64,000 bases of DNA from Microbacterium enclense (GTDB taxonomy: Bacteria; Actinomycetota; Actinomycetes; Actinomycetales; Microbacteriaceae), in contig NZ_KQ758468.1 in NCBI RefSeq assembly GCF_001456955.1, positions 310,001-374,000 on the forward strand, read 5' to 3'. The translations under genes and the position numbers were made by a program. Below the pieces are notes generated by a model, which saw only the letters and a list, made by a program, of their open reading frames with translations, was not told where the DNA came from and ran no database searches. This document shows positions 53,329 through 62,348 of the stretch, in pieces. The first letter of the stretch is position 1. Each line of letters opens with the position of its first letter.

Positions 53329-55022
53329 GCGGGCGGGATGCCGGGGTGCCCGACGGCGGCGACGCCGCACGGCGCGTGAGCGGAAGGGATGCCGGTGCGA
53401 CGGCGGGGGCCGCGGATGCCACCCCGCCGCGCGCCGGGGGAGCCGCTGCCGCCCGCCGTAACGCACCGCCCGCGTCGGGTCTTCACCTCCGCGGCCTGCG
53501 GATCGCCAGCCCCGCAGGTGCCATCGTCGACGGCCTCGACCTCGACGTCGCGCCGGGGGAGTGCGTGGCCATCGTGGGCGAGTCCGGCGCCGGCAAGTCG
53601 CTCAGCGCACGGGCTCTGCTCGGCATCGTGCCCGACGGCCTCACGAGCGCCGTCGACGCCCTCTCGGTCGACGGGGTCGACGCCCGCGCGGCCACCGAGA
53701 GGCAGTGGCGTGCTCTGCGCGGCCGCCGCATCGCCCTGGTCTCGCAGGACGCGCTCGTCTCGCTCGACCCGCTGCGCCGCATCGGCGCCGAGGTCGCCGA
53801 GCCCATCCGCATCCACGACCCCGCCGTCCGCGGCGCAGCCCTCGCCGCACGCGTGCGCGAGAACCTCGAACGCGTCTCGCTGCCCGAGCCCGACCTGCGC
53901 GCCCGGCAGTACCCGCACGAGCTCTCCGGGGGACTGCGCCAGCGCGCGCTCATCGCCTCGGCGCTCGCGGCGACGCCGTCGGTGCTCGTAGCCGACGAAC
54001 CGACGACGGCCCTGGATGCCACGGTGCAGGCTCGCGTGCTCGACCTCGTGCGCCGCATCGCCGACGACGGCGTGGCCGTGGTCTTCATCAGTCACGACCT
54101 CGGCGCCGTCGCGCGGGTGGCCGATCGCATCGTGGTCATGCATGACGGGCGTGTGGTCGAGACGGGCGTCACGGCCGAGGTGCTGGCATCCCCCCGGCAT
54201 CCGGTGACCCGCGAACTCGTCACGGCCGTGTCGCACGAGCCGCTCGCTCGGGCCCCGCGCACCGATGCGGCGCTGTTCACCGCCACGCGGGTGAGCAAGC
54301 GGTTCGGCGATCGGGTCGCCGTCGACGACGTGTCGTTCGAGGTGCGTCGCGGTCGCACGCTCGCCGTCGTCGGGGAGTCGGGGTCGGGCAAGACGACCCT
54401 CGCGCGCATGGTGGTGGGGGTGACCCCGGCCGACGCGGGGCAGCTCGTCTTCGACGGACGCCGGTGGGGCGTGTCGATCGCCCGCGGGGCCGACCGGCGC
54501 CGTGTGCAGCTCGTACAGCAGAACCCGTGGGGCGCGCTCGACCCGCGATGGAGCGTCGGCCGCACCCTCACCGAGGCCGTGGCCGCGGCGGGGGTGGCAC
54601 GCTTCGACCGGCGGCAGACCGTCTTGGCGCTGCTCGACGAGGTGGGGCTCGCAGCCGCCTTCGCCGGACGGCGCCCCGCCCAGCTGTCCGGCGGTCAGCG
54701 CCAGCGCGTCGCCATCGCGCGCGCCCTCGCCGTCTCGCCCGACCTGCTCGTGCTCGACGAGCCGGTGTCGGCGCTGGATGCGACCGTGCGCGCGCGGATC
54801 CTCGAGCGGCTGCGGGCGCTGCAGGCCGAGCGCGACCTCGCGATGGTCTTCGTCACGCACGACCTCGACGTGGTGGCCGCGATCGCCGACGACGTGCTGG
54901 TGATGAAGGACGGGCGGGTCGTCGACGCGGGCCCGGTTGCATCCGTGTTCTCCGCGCCGCGGCATCCGTTCACCCGTGAGCTGCTGGACGCCGCCGGCCT
55001 CGGCCCCGGCGCGTCGCCCTGA
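53325..55022 (+). CDS. dual ATP-binding protein (DppD-DppF fusion)
   Basis: A 565-residue protein holding two ABC ATPase domains, equivalent to DppD and DppF joined. First cassette: Walker A GESGAGKSLSARAL, signature LSGGLRQRALIASAL. Second cassette: GESGSGKTTLARM, signature LSGGQRQRVAIARAL, Walker B LLVLDEPVSALD. The N-terminal 45 residues are low-complexity with SGRDAG written twice, once around each GGATGCC copy; a GTG at 53376 could be the true start. ATG 53325 overlaps the upstream stop by four bases. Confidence 0.9.
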   Translation: MSGRDAGVPDGGDAARRVSGRDAGATAGAADATPPRAGGAAAARRNAPPASGLHLRGLRIASPAGAIVDGLDLDVAPGECVAIVGESGAGKSLSARALLGIVPDGLTSAVDALSVDGVDARAATERQWRALRGRRIALVSQDALVSLDPLRRIGAEVAEPIRIHDPAVRGAALAARVRENLERVSLPEPDLRARQYPHELSGGLRQRALIASALAATPSVLVADEPTTALDATVQARVLDLVRRIADDGVAVVFISHDLGAVARVADRIVVMHDGRVVETGVTAEVLASPRHPVTRELVTAVSHEPLARAPRTDAALFTATRVSKRFGDRVAVDDVSFEVRRGRTLAVVGESGSGKTTLARMVVGVTPADAGQLVFDGRRWGVSIARGADRRRVQLVQQNPWGALDPRWSVGRTLTEAVAAAGVARFDRRQTVLALLDEVGLAAAFAGRRPAQLSGGQRQRVAIARALAVSPDLLVLDEPVSALDATVRARILERLRALQAERDLAMVFVTHDLDVVAAIADDVLVMKDGRVVDAGPVASVFSAPRHPFTRELLDAAGLGPGASP

Positions 55023-55027
55023 CCGCG

Positions 55028-55033
55028 TAGACT
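55028..55033 (+). promoter_or_regulatory. -10 promoter element of ileS
   Basis: TAGACT lies 7 bases before the predicted start of the T-box leader (about 55040) and five bases after the ABC gene stop. Confidence 0.6.
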
Positions 55034-55039
55034 GGAGTG

Positions 55040-55255
55040 ATCAGCACCGATCCGGCCATCACCGGGGAGCTCGCGGAAGAACGTCCGGCCCTTCGACACG
55101 CTCGAGGACCGAATCACTAGAACCGCGCGGGGCAGGCCCGTCACAGCCGCAGTGAGAGCGGCATCGGCCCCTGAGCTCGTCGAAGGGTCCGGTGCAATGC
55201 AGGGTGGTACCGCGGTCCGCATGGATCGTCCCGGCGAGCAGACCTCGACCCGCGG
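55040..55255 (+). ncRNA. T-box leader controlling ileS (isoleucine)
   Basis: The T-box AGGGTGGTACCGCGG is at 55201-55215. The short actinobacterial-type stem I has CCGGCCATCACCGGGGAGC (55052-55070), with ATC at 55058-55060 as the isoleucine specifier, followed by GGAAGAACG. CCGCGG in the T-box (55210-55215) is complementary to CCGCGG over the ileS ribosome-binding site (55250-55255), so control is probably at translation initiation: uncharged tRNA-Ile frees the site. The linker carries two 25-nt repeat elements in inverted orientation. Confidence 0.92.
55087..55190. repeat. inverted pair of 25-nt TCGACAGGCTC-type elements in the T-box linker
   Basis: Copy 1 at 55087-55110 (GGCCCTTCGACACGCTC, then GAGGACC) and copy 2, inverted, at 55166-55190 (GGCCCCTGAGCTCGTCGAAG, then GGTCC). 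Each is a slightly decayed version of the element. The facing GGCCCTTCGAC and GTCGAAGGGTCC can also pair with each other over about 11 bp. Confidence 0.7.
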
Positions 55256-55261
55256 AGTGAC

Positions 55262-58200
55262 ATGACCTACCCACGCCCCTCATCCTTCGGCCCCGCCGCC
55301 GACGCGTCTTCCTCGGATGCCACGGCCCCGGCGACCGCGCAGGGCGCCGCCGCGACGGCATCCGTCGTCCCCAGCCCCCGCTTCCCCCAGATCGAGAACG
55401 ACACACTCGCGTTCTGGAAGAGCGACGACACCTTCCGGGCCTCGATCGCGAACCGCGAGGGCGCCGAGGAGTGGGTCTTCTACGACGGCCCGCCGTTCGC
55501 CAACGGCCTGCCGCACTACGGGCACCTGCTGACCGGGTACGCCAAGGACGTCTTCCCGCGCTTCCAGACGATGCGCGGCAAGAAGGTCGACCGCGTCTTC
55601 GGGTGGGACACGCACGGCCTGCCGGCCGAGCTCGAGGCGATGAAGCAGCTCGGGATCACCGAGAAAGACGAGATCGAGGCCATGGGCGTGGCGACCTTCA
55701 ACGCCAAGGCCCGCGAGTCGGTGCTCGAGTACACGCGCGAGTGGCAGGACTACGTCACCCGTCAGGCACGCTGGGTCGACTTCGAGCGCGGCTACAAGAC
55801 GCTCGACACGACCTACATGGAAAGCGTCCTCTGGGCGTTCAAGACCCTGCACGACAAGGGCCTCGCCTACGAGGGGTACCGCGTGCTGCCGTACTGCTGG
55901 CGCGACGAGACGCCGCTGTCGACGCACGAGTTGCGCATGGACGACGACGTCTACAAGATGCGGCAGGACCCCTCGGTCACGGTCACCTTCCCGCTCGTCG
56001 GCGCCAAGGCCGAGGCGCTCGGCCTCACCGGCGTGCGGGCGCTGGCGTGGACGACGACGCCGTGGACCCTGCCGACGAACCTCGCTCTCGCGGTGGGTCC
56101 CGGCATCCGTTATGCCGTCATCGAGGGCGGGCCGAACGGCGCCGCCGACGTGCACACGACCCCCGACGGCACGCCCGACGAGGCGTTCGAAGCCGTCGCG
56201 CACCGCTACCTGCTCGCCGAAGATCTGCTGGCGAACTACGCCAAGGATCTCGGGTACGAGAGCGCGGATGCCGCCCGCGCGGCCGTGCAGACGACCATCT
56301 CGGGCGCCGAGCTCGAGGGCGTCTCGTACGACCGCCTCTTCGACTACTACGCCGATGCCTCCGTGTGGGGCACGCAGGACGCCTGGAAGATCCTCGTCGA
56401 CGACTACGTCACCGTCTCGGACGGCACGGGCATCGTGCACCAGGCTCCCGCCTACGGTGAGGACGACAAGCGCCTCGCGGATGCCGCGGGCCTGCCGACG
56501 ATCATCTCGCTCGACGACGGCGGCCGGTTCCTCTCGGCCGTGACCGACGTCGCGGGGGAGCTGTGGCTGGATGCCAACCGCCCGCTCATCCGCCTGCTCA
56601 AGCAGGAGGGCCGGCTGCTGCGTGAAGCGTCGTACGAGCACTCGTACCCGCACTGCTGGCGCTGCCGGAACCCCCTCATCTACAAGGCCGTGTCGAGCTG
56701 GTTCGTGCGCGTGACCGACATCAAGGACGACCTGCTGGCGAACAACCAGCAGATCACCTGGGTGCCCGAGAACGTCAAGGAGGGCCAGTTCGGCAAGTGG
56801 CTCGAGGGCGCGCGCGACTGGTCGATCAGCCGCAACCGCTACTGGGGCTCGCCGATCCCGGTGTGGAAGAGCGACGACCCGAACCACCCGCGCGTTGACG
56901 TGTACGGCTCGCTCGCCGAGATGGAGGCGGATTTCGGCCGGCTCCCGATGAACGCCGACGGCGAGGTCGACCTGCACCGTCCGTACATCGACGACCTCAC
57001 GCGCCCGAACCCCGACGATCCGACGGGGCAGTCGACGATGCGCCGCATCGACGACGTGCTCGACGTGTGGTTCGACTCGGGCTCGATGCCCTTCGCGCAG
57101 GTGCACTACCCGTTCGAGAACCACGAGTGGTTCGACGAGCACGCCCCGGCCGACTTCATCGTCGAGTACATCGGGCAGACCCGCGGCTGGTTCTACGTGA
57201 TGCACGTGCTCTCGACCGCGCTCTTCGACCGCCCGGCGTACACCGGCGTCTCGTGCCACGGCATCGTGCTCGGCAACGACGGACAGAAGATGTCGAAGTC
57301 GCTGCGCAACTACCCCGACGTGCGCGAGGTCTTCGACCGCGACGGGTCGGATGCCATGCGCTGGTTCCTCATGTCGTCGAGCGTGCTGCGCGGCGGCAAC
57401 CTCGTCGTGACCGAGGAGGGCATCCGCTCGGGCGTGCGCGAGTTCCTGCTGCCGCTGTGGAACGCGTGGTACTTCTTCGCGACCTACGCCAACGCTTCGG
57501 CGCCGGTGGCTGAGCCCGCGCCGGTGGCTGAGCCCGTCGAAGCCTCCGGCCCCCGGCCCGAGGGGGTCCCAGACCCTTCGACAGGCTCAGAGACCTCGGT
57601 TGGCGGGTACGAAGCTCAGTGGCGCACCGACTCGACCGACGTGCTCGACCGGTACATCCTCGCGCTGACCAGCGACCTGGTGCGCGATGTCGCCGCCGAC
57701 CTCGAGGGCCTCGACTCCACGACCGCGGCCGAGCGCCTGCGCGACTTCGCCGAGGTGCTGACCAACTGGTACATCCGGCGCTCGCGCGACCGGTTCTGGG
57801 TGGGCGTGACCGACGACCCGCGCAGCCGCGAGGCCTTCGACACCCTGTACACGGTGCTCGAGACGCTGACCCGGGTGGCCGCCCCGCTCATCCCGCTCGT
57901 CTCCGAGCGCGTGTGGCAGGGCCTCACGGGCGGCCGCAGCGTGCACCTGGAGGACTGGCCCGACGCCTCGGCGTTCCCCGCGGCAGAGGACATCCGCACC
58001 GCGATGGACACGGTCCGCGACGTCTCGAGCGTCGCCAACGCGCTGCGCAAGCGCGAGGGCAAGCGCGTGCGCCTGCCCCTGCCGCGTCTGACGGTGGTGA
58101 CCCCGGATGCCGCGGGCCTGGCGCAATTCGACGACATCCTGCGCGAGGAGCTCAACGTGAAGACCGTCGAGCAGGTCGCTCTGCGGGAGGGCACGGCGGG

Positions 58201-58789
58201 GGATTACGGCATCACGCACCGCCTCTCGGTCAACGCGCGCGCCGCGGGCCCGCGACTGGGCAAGCAGGTGCAGCAGGCCATCAAGGCCGCTCGCGAGGGC
58301 GACTGGAGCGAGGTCGACGGGCAGGTCGTCGCGGGCGGCATCCCGCTCGAGCCCGCCGAGTACGACCTCGTCGTCGAGACCGCGGGGCGCCCCGACGGCG
58401 AGGCGCTGGCGGTGCTGTCGTCGGGGGGGTTCGTGCTGCTCGACACGGTCACCACGCCCGAGCTCGAGGCCGAGGGCCTGGCCCGCGACATGATCCGCGG
58501 CATCCAGGACACCCGCAAGGCCGCCGGCTTCGACGTGAGCGACCGCATCTTCTTGTCGCTGACGTTCGTCGAGCACGCCGACGCGCAGGCCGTCGCTCAG
58601 GCGTTCGAGGTGGCCGGCGTGGCATCCGAGACCCTCGCCGAGGCGGTCGTGCTCGCCAGCCGCACTGACCGGCTCATCGAACGCGGCGCCCCGGTCCCCG
58701 CGGAGTACGAGACCGTCATCGCCGCCAAGACCTACGCGAACGTCGGCGCCGTCACCGTCGCCGTCGCCCGGATCGGAGCCTTCGCATGA
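55262..58789 (+). CDS. ileS: isoleucyl-tRNA synthetase
   Basis: A 1175-residue class I synthetase charging tRNA-Ile. The HIGH-type signature is HYGH at residues 85-88 ([16 protein letters not shown]) and KMSKS lies near 677 ([14 protein letters not shown]), the form found in the long eukaryote-like IleRS type. The editing domain and C-terminal domain are complete. About 30 extra residues after FFATYANAS (near 745-780, [17 protein letters not shown]) are encoded by two dispersed 25-nt elements. GGAG precedes ATG 55262. Regulated by the T-box upstream. Confidence 0.96.
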   Translation: MTYPRPSSFGPAADASSSDATAPATAQGAAATASVVPSPRFPQIENDTLAFWKSDDTFRASIANREGAEEWVFYDGPPFANGLPHYGHLLTGYAKDVFPRFQTMRGKKVDRVFGWDTHGLPAELEAMKQLGITEKDEIEAMGVATFNAKARESVLEYTREWQDYVTRQARWVDFERGYKTLDTTYMESVLWAFKTLHDKGLAYEGYRVLPYCWRDETPLSTHELRMDDDVYKMRQDPSVTVTFPLVGAKAEALGLTGVRALAWTTTPWTLPTNLALAVGPGIRYAVIEGGPNGAADVHTTPDGTPDEAFEAVAHRYLLAEDLLANYAKDLGYESADAARAAVQTTISGAELEGVSYDRLFDYYADASVWGTQDAWKILVDDYVTVSDGTGIVHQAPAYGEDDKRLADAAGLPTIISLDDGGRFLSAVTDVAGELWLDANRPLIRLLKQEGRLLREASYEHSYPHCWRCRNPLIYKAVSSWFVRVTDIKDDLLANNQQITWVPENVKEGQFGKWLEGARDWSISRNRYWGSPIPVWKSDDPNHPRVDVYGSLAEMEADFGRLPMNADGEVDLHRPYIDDLTRPNPDDPTGQSTMRRIDDVLDVWFDSGSMPFAQVHYPFENHEWFDEHAPADFIVEYIGQTRGWFYVMHVLSTALFDRPAYTGVSCHGIVLGNDGQKMSKSLRNYPDVREVFDRDGSDAMRWFLMSSSVLRGGNLVVTEEGIRSGVREFLLPLWNAWYFFATYANASAPVAEPAPVAEPVEASGPRPEGVPDPSTGSETSVGGYEAQWRTDSTDVLDRYILALTSDLVRDVAADLEGLDSTTAAERLRDFAEVLTNWYIRRSRDRFWVGVTDDPRSREAFDTLYTVLETLTRVAAPLIPLVSERVWQGLTGGRSVHLEDWPDASAFPAAEDIRTAMDTVRDVSSVANALRKREGKRVRLPLPRLTVVTPDAAGLAQFDDILREELNVKTVEQVALREGTAGDYGITHRLSVNARAAGPRLGKQVQQAIKAAREGDWSEVDGQVVAGGIPLEPAEYDLVVETAGRPDGEALAVLSSGGFVLLDTVTTPELEAEGLARDMIRGIQDTRKAAGFDVSDRIFLSLTFVEHADAQAVAQAFEVAGVASETLAEAVVLASRTDRLIERGAPVPAEYETVIAAKTYANVGAVTVAVARIGAFA
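57523..57595. repeat. two 25-nt elements inside the ileS coding sequence
   Basis: Copy 1 (57523-57547): GGTGGCTGAGCCCGTCGAAG followed by CCTCC, inverted orientation. Copy 2 (57571-57595): AGACCCTTCGACAGGCTCAG followed by AGACC. A partial copy of the first (GGTGGCTGAGCCC) precedes at 57505. The reading frame stays open through all of them. Confidence 0.88.
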
Positions 58790-60138
58790 GCGACCGCTCC
58801 CGGGCCGACGCCGTCTACAGCGCTCTGCTCGAACGCCAGGGCGAGCAGTGGGTGCAGCCGCGCGTCGAGCGCACACGCCGCGTGCTCGAACTTCTCGCCG
58901 ACCCGCAACGCACGTACCGCGTCATCCACGTGACCGGCACGAACGGCAAGACCTCGACCAGCCGCATGATCGAGAGCCTGCTGCGCGCGATGGGCCTGCG
59001 CACCGGGCTGTTCACCAGCCCGCACCTCGAGCGTTTCACCGAGCGCATCCTCATCGACGGCGAGCCCGTGTCGGACGCCGCGGTCGCCGACGCATGGGAC
59101 GAGATCCAGCCGTTCGTCGACATGGTGGATGCCGAGCTCGCGGCATCCGGAGACGCTCCGCTGACCTTCTTCGAGCTGCTCACCGTGCTGGCCTTCGTCG
59201 CGTGCGCGGACGCGCCGATCGACGTGCTCGTGCTCGAGGTCGGCATGGGCGGGGAGTGGGACTCCACGAACACCGCCGACGGCGACGTCGCGGTGTTCAC
59301 CCCCATCGACATCGACCACGTCGACCGGCTCGGCTCGACCGTCACCGAGATCGCCACCGTCAAGGCCGGGATCATCAAGCCGGGCGCCGCAGTCGTATCC
59401 GCCGAGCAGCCTGACGAGGCGCTTCGCGTCATCCGTACCCGGGCCGAGAAGGAGGGCGCGACGCTCGCCGTCGAGGGTTCCGCGTTCGGTCTCGAGGCAC
59501 AGACCCTCGCCGTGGGCGGGCAGCAGCTCACCGTCCGCGGTGTGGCCGGAAGCTACCCCGAGGTCTACCTGCCGCAGTACGGCGCCCACCAGGGACACAA
59601 CGCCGCCCTCGCCGTCGCCGCGGTCGAGTCGCTCGTCGGCGGTGGCACGCAGCCCCTCGCCGCCGACGTGGTCGCCGACGGTCTCGGCAACGCCACCTCG
59701 CCCGGTCGCCTGCAGCTCGTCGGCACCGCACCGACGGTGCTCGTCGACGCCGCCCACAACCCGCACGGTGCTCGCGCGCTGGTCGCCGCCCTCGACGAGT
59801 CGTTCGACATCGACGAGTGGGGCGCCGTGCTCGGCATCCTCGACGGTAAGGATGCCACCGGCATCGTGTCGGCGCTCGTCCCGGCCGTCGCGCGCGTCTT
59901 CGCCACCGCGCCCGACAGCGACCGCGCGACCGATCCCGACGCGATCGCCGACGTCGCCGAGGCCGCGGATCTGCCCGTCACCGTGCACCCCACCCTCGAA
60001 GACGCCGCGGACGCCGCGCGCTCGTGGGCCGCGGAGTCGGACCGCCGCGCCGTGGTCATCGCCGGCAGCGTCGTGCTCGCCGGGGAGGCGCTGCGCCTGT
60101 CGGAACTCGAGGACTGGAAGGCGGGGTGGCAGCCGTGA
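58786..60138 (+). CDS. folC: bifunctional folylpolyglutamate synthase/dihydrofolate synthase
   Basis: A 450-residue Mur-ligase-like enzyme that adds glutamate to dihydropteroate and extends folate polyglutamate tails. ATP loop [14 protein letters not shown] (residues 48-61), Mg-binding [13 protein letters not shown], and [16 protein letters not shown] in the C-terminal domain. ATG 58786 overlaps the ileS stop by four bases. The order ileS-folC-DUF4233-ndk is a conserved actinobacterial operon. Confidence 0.94.
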   Translation: MSDRSRADAVYSALLERQGEQWVQPRVERTRRVLELLADPQRTYRVIHVTGTNGKTSTSRMIESLLRAMGLRTGLFTSPHLERFTERILIDGEPVSDAAVADAWDEIQPFVDMVDAELAASGDAPLTFFELLTVLAFVACADAPIDVLVLEVGMGGEWDSTNTADGDVAVFTPIDIDHVDRLGSTVTEIATVKAGIIKPGAAVVSAEQPDEALRVIRTRAEKEGATLAVEGSAFGLEAQTLAVGGQQLTVRGVAGSYPEVYLPQYGAHQGHNAALAVAAVESLVGGGTQPLAADVVADGLGNATSPGRLQLVGTAPTVLVDAAHNPHGARALVAALDESFDIDEWGAVLGILDGKDATGIVSALVPAVARVFATAPDSDRATDPDAIADVAEAADLPVTVHPTLEDAADAARSWAAESDRRAVVIAGSVVLAGEALRLSELEDWKAGWQP

Positions 60139-60548
60139 GCCCGCGGGAGCCCCGCACCCCCCGACCGCGCCGCCGGCGCGGCGCGCAGGAGTCGCTCGGT
60201 GCCGTCGTGCTCGGCTTCGAGTCGGTCGTCGTCTTCCTCGGCGGCCTGGTGGTCTACGGGCTGAAAGTGCTGCCGTTCGGCATCGAGCCGTGGTGGGGGA
60301 TCGTCGGCGGTGTCGTGATGGCCGTGGCGATGGTCGCGGTCTCGGGCATGCTTCAGCACCGCTGGGCGCTGTTCGCCGGGTGGGGCCTGCAGATCCTTCT
60401 CCTCCTGGGCGGCCTGCTCGTGCCGGCACTCGCGGTCGTCGCCGTCATTTTCGGCGGCATGTGGGCGTATGCGACGATCAAGGGAGCGGCGCTCGACCGA
60501 CGCAACGCCCGGTTCGCCGCCGACCCCGACCTCTCGAACGGAGAATGA
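60135..60548 (+). CDS. DUF4233 membrane protein
   Basis: A 137-residue protein with a basic N-terminus and four membrane helices from about residue 25 to 115 (LGAVVLGFESVVVFLGGLVV; GIVGGVVMAVAMVAVSG; LFAGWGLQILLLLGGLLVPA; VVAVIFGGMWAYATIKG), typical of the DUF4233 family that lies between folC and ndk. Function unknown. GTG 60135 overlaps the folC stop by four bases. Confidence 0.88.
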   Translation: MSPREPRTPRPRRRRGAQESLGAVVLGFESVVVFLGGLVVYGLKVLPFGIEPWWGIVGGVVMAVAMVAVSGMLQHRWALFAGWGLQILLLLGGLLVPALAVVAVIFGGMWAYATIKGAALDRRNARFAADPDLSNGE

Positions 60549-60551
60549 CCC

Positions 60552-60968
60552 ATGGCCACCGAAGAGACCCTCGTCCTGGTCAAGCCCGACGGCGTCGCCC
60601 GCGGACTGACCGGCGCGATCCTGGCGCGCATCGAGGCGAAGGGCTACGCCCTCGTCGACATCCGCCTCGTCGAGCCCGACCGCGAGACCCTCGCCCGGCA
60701 CTACGCCGAACACGAGGGGAAGCCCTTCTACGAGCCGCTGCTGGAGTTCATGCTCTCCGGCCCCTCCGTCGCGATCCGCCTCGCCGGCAACCGCGTCATC
60801 GAGGGCTTCCGCTCGCTGGCGGGCACCACCGACCCGACCACCGCCGCCCCCGGCACGATCCGCGGCGACTTCGGCCGCGACTGGGGCCTGAAGGTGCAGC
60901 AGAACCTCGTCCACGGCAGCGACAGCGTCGAGTCCGCCGAGCGCGAGCTCGCGATCTGGTTCGCCTGA
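60552..60968 (+). CDS. ndk: nucleoside diphosphate kinase
   Basis: A 138-residue kinase exchanging phosphate between nucleoside di- and triphosphates through a phosphohistidine. The catalytic histidine is H121 in NLVHGSDSVESAERE. TLVLVKPDGVARGLTG and FRSLAGTTDPTTAAPGTIRGDFG complete the signature. Last gene of the ileS operon, three bases after DUF4233, followed by a terminator. Confidence 0.96.
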   Translation: MATEETLVLVKPDGVARGLTGAILARIEAKGYALVDIRLVEPDRETLARHYAEHEGKPFYEPLLEFMLSGPSVAIRLAGNRVIEGFRSLAGTTDPTTAAPGTIRGDFGRDWGLKVQQNLVHGSDSVESAERELAIWFA

Positions 60969-60979
60969 TCCCGGATGCC

Positions 60980-61016
60980 ACGAAGGCCGTCACCCCGTGA
61001 GGGTGGCGGCCTTCGT
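60980..61016 (+). terminator. hairpin terminator after ndk
   Basis: ACGAAGGCCGTCACCC (60980-60995) pairs with GGGTGGCGGCCTTCGT (61001-61016) with one G-U-type position and a 5-nt loop. It is preceded by CCGGATGCC. Confidence 0.85.
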
Positions 61017-61081
61017 CGATGCGCAGGGTGGCCGGCGGGAATCGCTGAGGCCGTGAGCGGAGGCCGACGCTCCAGGAGTCC

Positions 61082-61165
61082 GTGCACAAAGTCAGTGATG
61101 TGCGTCACGTCAGTGGCATCCGGGGCCGTCGGGCGGAGTTTGTGCACATCGCTGAGGTTATGCAC
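61082..61165. repeat. 84-bp four-box palindromic element, copy 6
   Basis: GTGCACAAAGTCAGTGAT and GTGCGTCACGTCAG on the left; GAGTTTGTGCACATCGCTGA and GGTTATGCAC on the right; the spacer carries GGCATCC. It keeps the 84-bp length although many bases differ from the 48-49 kb copies. Confidence 0.85.
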
Positions 61166-61189
61166 GGCGCCGGACGTCGCGGGGGCTGA

Positions 61190-61273
61190 GGGCACAGAGT
61201 CAGTGATGCGCGTCACGTCAGTGGCATCCGGGGCCGTCGGGCGGAGTTTGTGCACATCGCTGAGGTTGTGCAC
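61190..61273. repeat. 84-bp four-box palindromic element, copy 7, and a remnant after it
   Basis: Same layout as copy 6 with the first box decayed (GGCACAGAGTCAG). The right arm is GAGTTTGTGCACATCGCTGA then GGTTGTGCAC. It is 108 bp after copy 6. A shortened remnant (ACGAAGTCGGTG, then CGCATCCGGGG) follows at about 61304-61336. Confidence 0.82.
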
Positions 61274-61385
61274 GGCCTCCGATGTCGCGGGGGCGCTGAG
61301 GGTACGAAGTCGGTGTCAGGGCAGTCGCATCCGGGGCGGGCGGCGCTCGCGCAGACCGCCGGATTCGGGCCCGGCGCGTGAGACC

Positions 61386-61410
61386 GGTCCCTTCGACAGG
61401 CTCAGGGACC
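61386..61410 (+). repeat. 25-nt TCGACAGGCTC element near the VKOR gene
   Basis: Perfect 7-bp arms GGTCCCT and AGGGACC around the loop TCGACAGGCTC, identical to the copy at 31224-31248. It lies 22 bases past the stop of the VKOR-family gene. Confidence 0.9.
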
Positions 61411-61431
61411 TCGGCCGTCGAACCCGCGGGA

Positions 61432-62028
61432 TCAGAACTGCGCGAGCACGTTCAGGCGCACCTGCGCCAGCATCGCGACGACGGCGAACGCGACGATCGT
61501 CATCAGCGGCACCCACACGAAGAGGCGGTCCGCCACCTCTCGGACCCGCACCGAGGGGATGACGCCTTCGCGCAGAACGTGCAGCGTCACGACGAAGAAC
61601 GACGGGATCACCACCGACCAGGTCACCATGCACCATGGGCACAGCGTCGACAGCACGAACAGGCTCTGCGCGATGAGCCAGATCACGAAGGTCAGGGCGA
61701 AGGCGAAGCCGAACCAGAACAGGGCCCAGAACCACCGCGCGAATCGGGCGCCGGCCAGGAGCGCGGCTCCGACGACGATCGGCGCGATCCACGCGCCGAG
61801 GCCGATTATCGGGTTGGGGAAACCGAAGACCGCTCCTTGCGCGGACTGCAGGTTGGTGGAGCACTGCACGAGCACACTGAAGTCGCAGGATGCCGCCTCG
61901 CCCGGGTTCTGCAGCTGGTGGAAGCGCTCCATCGTCAGGGAGAACGCCGCCCACCAGCCGATCACGCCGGCGAAGATCAGCCAGACCGCGACGACGATCG
62001 GGCGACGAGGGGTGACGATTTCGCTCAT
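61432..62028 (-). CDS. vitamin K epoxide reductase (VKOR) family protein
   Basis: A 198-residue membrane protein with four to five helices and the VKOR cysteine pattern: loop cysteines C48 and C56 (CDFSVLVQCS) and the redox CPWC motif in a later helix (LCPWCMVTW). In actinobacteria such proteins re-oxidise a DsbA-like thioredoxin with quinone to allow disulfide formation outside the membrane. No fused thioredoxin domain is present, and no dsbA is in the window. ATG 62028. Confidence 0.92.
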   Translation of the reverse strand: MSEIVTPRRPIVVAVWLIFAGVIGWWAAFSLTMERFHQLQNPGEAASCDFSVLVQCSTNLQSAQGAVFGFPNPIIGLGAWIAPIVVGAALLAGARFARWFWALFWFGFAFALTFVIWLIAQSLFVLSTLCPWCMVTWSVVIPSFFVVTLHVLREGVIPSVRVREVADRLFVWVPLMTIVAFAVVAMLAQVRLNVLAQF

Positions 62029-62155
62029 GCCGCAATCCTGCCACCGCGCAGTTTCGGGGTCGCTGAGGGCGCGGCATCCGCACCGTACGGCAGCGCCGAG
62101 GGCGTTCCGCGGACGGCGAACGGACGCGTCCGCTGGTCGTGACGCCGGTCCGTGC

Positions 62156-62161
62156 GATAAT
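62156..62161 (+). promoter_or_regulatory. possible -10 promoter element of the RNase E gene, and its long leader
   Basis: GATAAT is the best -10 candidate in the 320-bp gap 62029-62348. It would give a 5' untranslated leader of about 180 nt, which contains several GC-rich hairpin segments but no riboswitch I recognise. I see no other feature in this gap. Confidence 0.4.
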
Positions 62162-62348
62162 GAAGGCTGATGTGACCGCGGCCGCGCTGCAGGAACATCA
62201 CCAGAAGACTTCGGGCGATGACCGCCCTTCGCAGCACGCGCCACAGGCCTGCTGCAGACCGAATGAGTTCGCGGCCCCGCCGGGTGCGGCGCCGCATGAG
62301 ATTTCGTCGGGCGACGCGCGGTGTCGCCCGCCAGGGAGAAACCCCGAT

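Noticed and set aside
51678-54965. 1095-codon open frame on the minus strand under the ABC operon
   Set aside because: It is antisense to three clear transporter genes, low-complexity, and has no ribosome-binding site or family signal.
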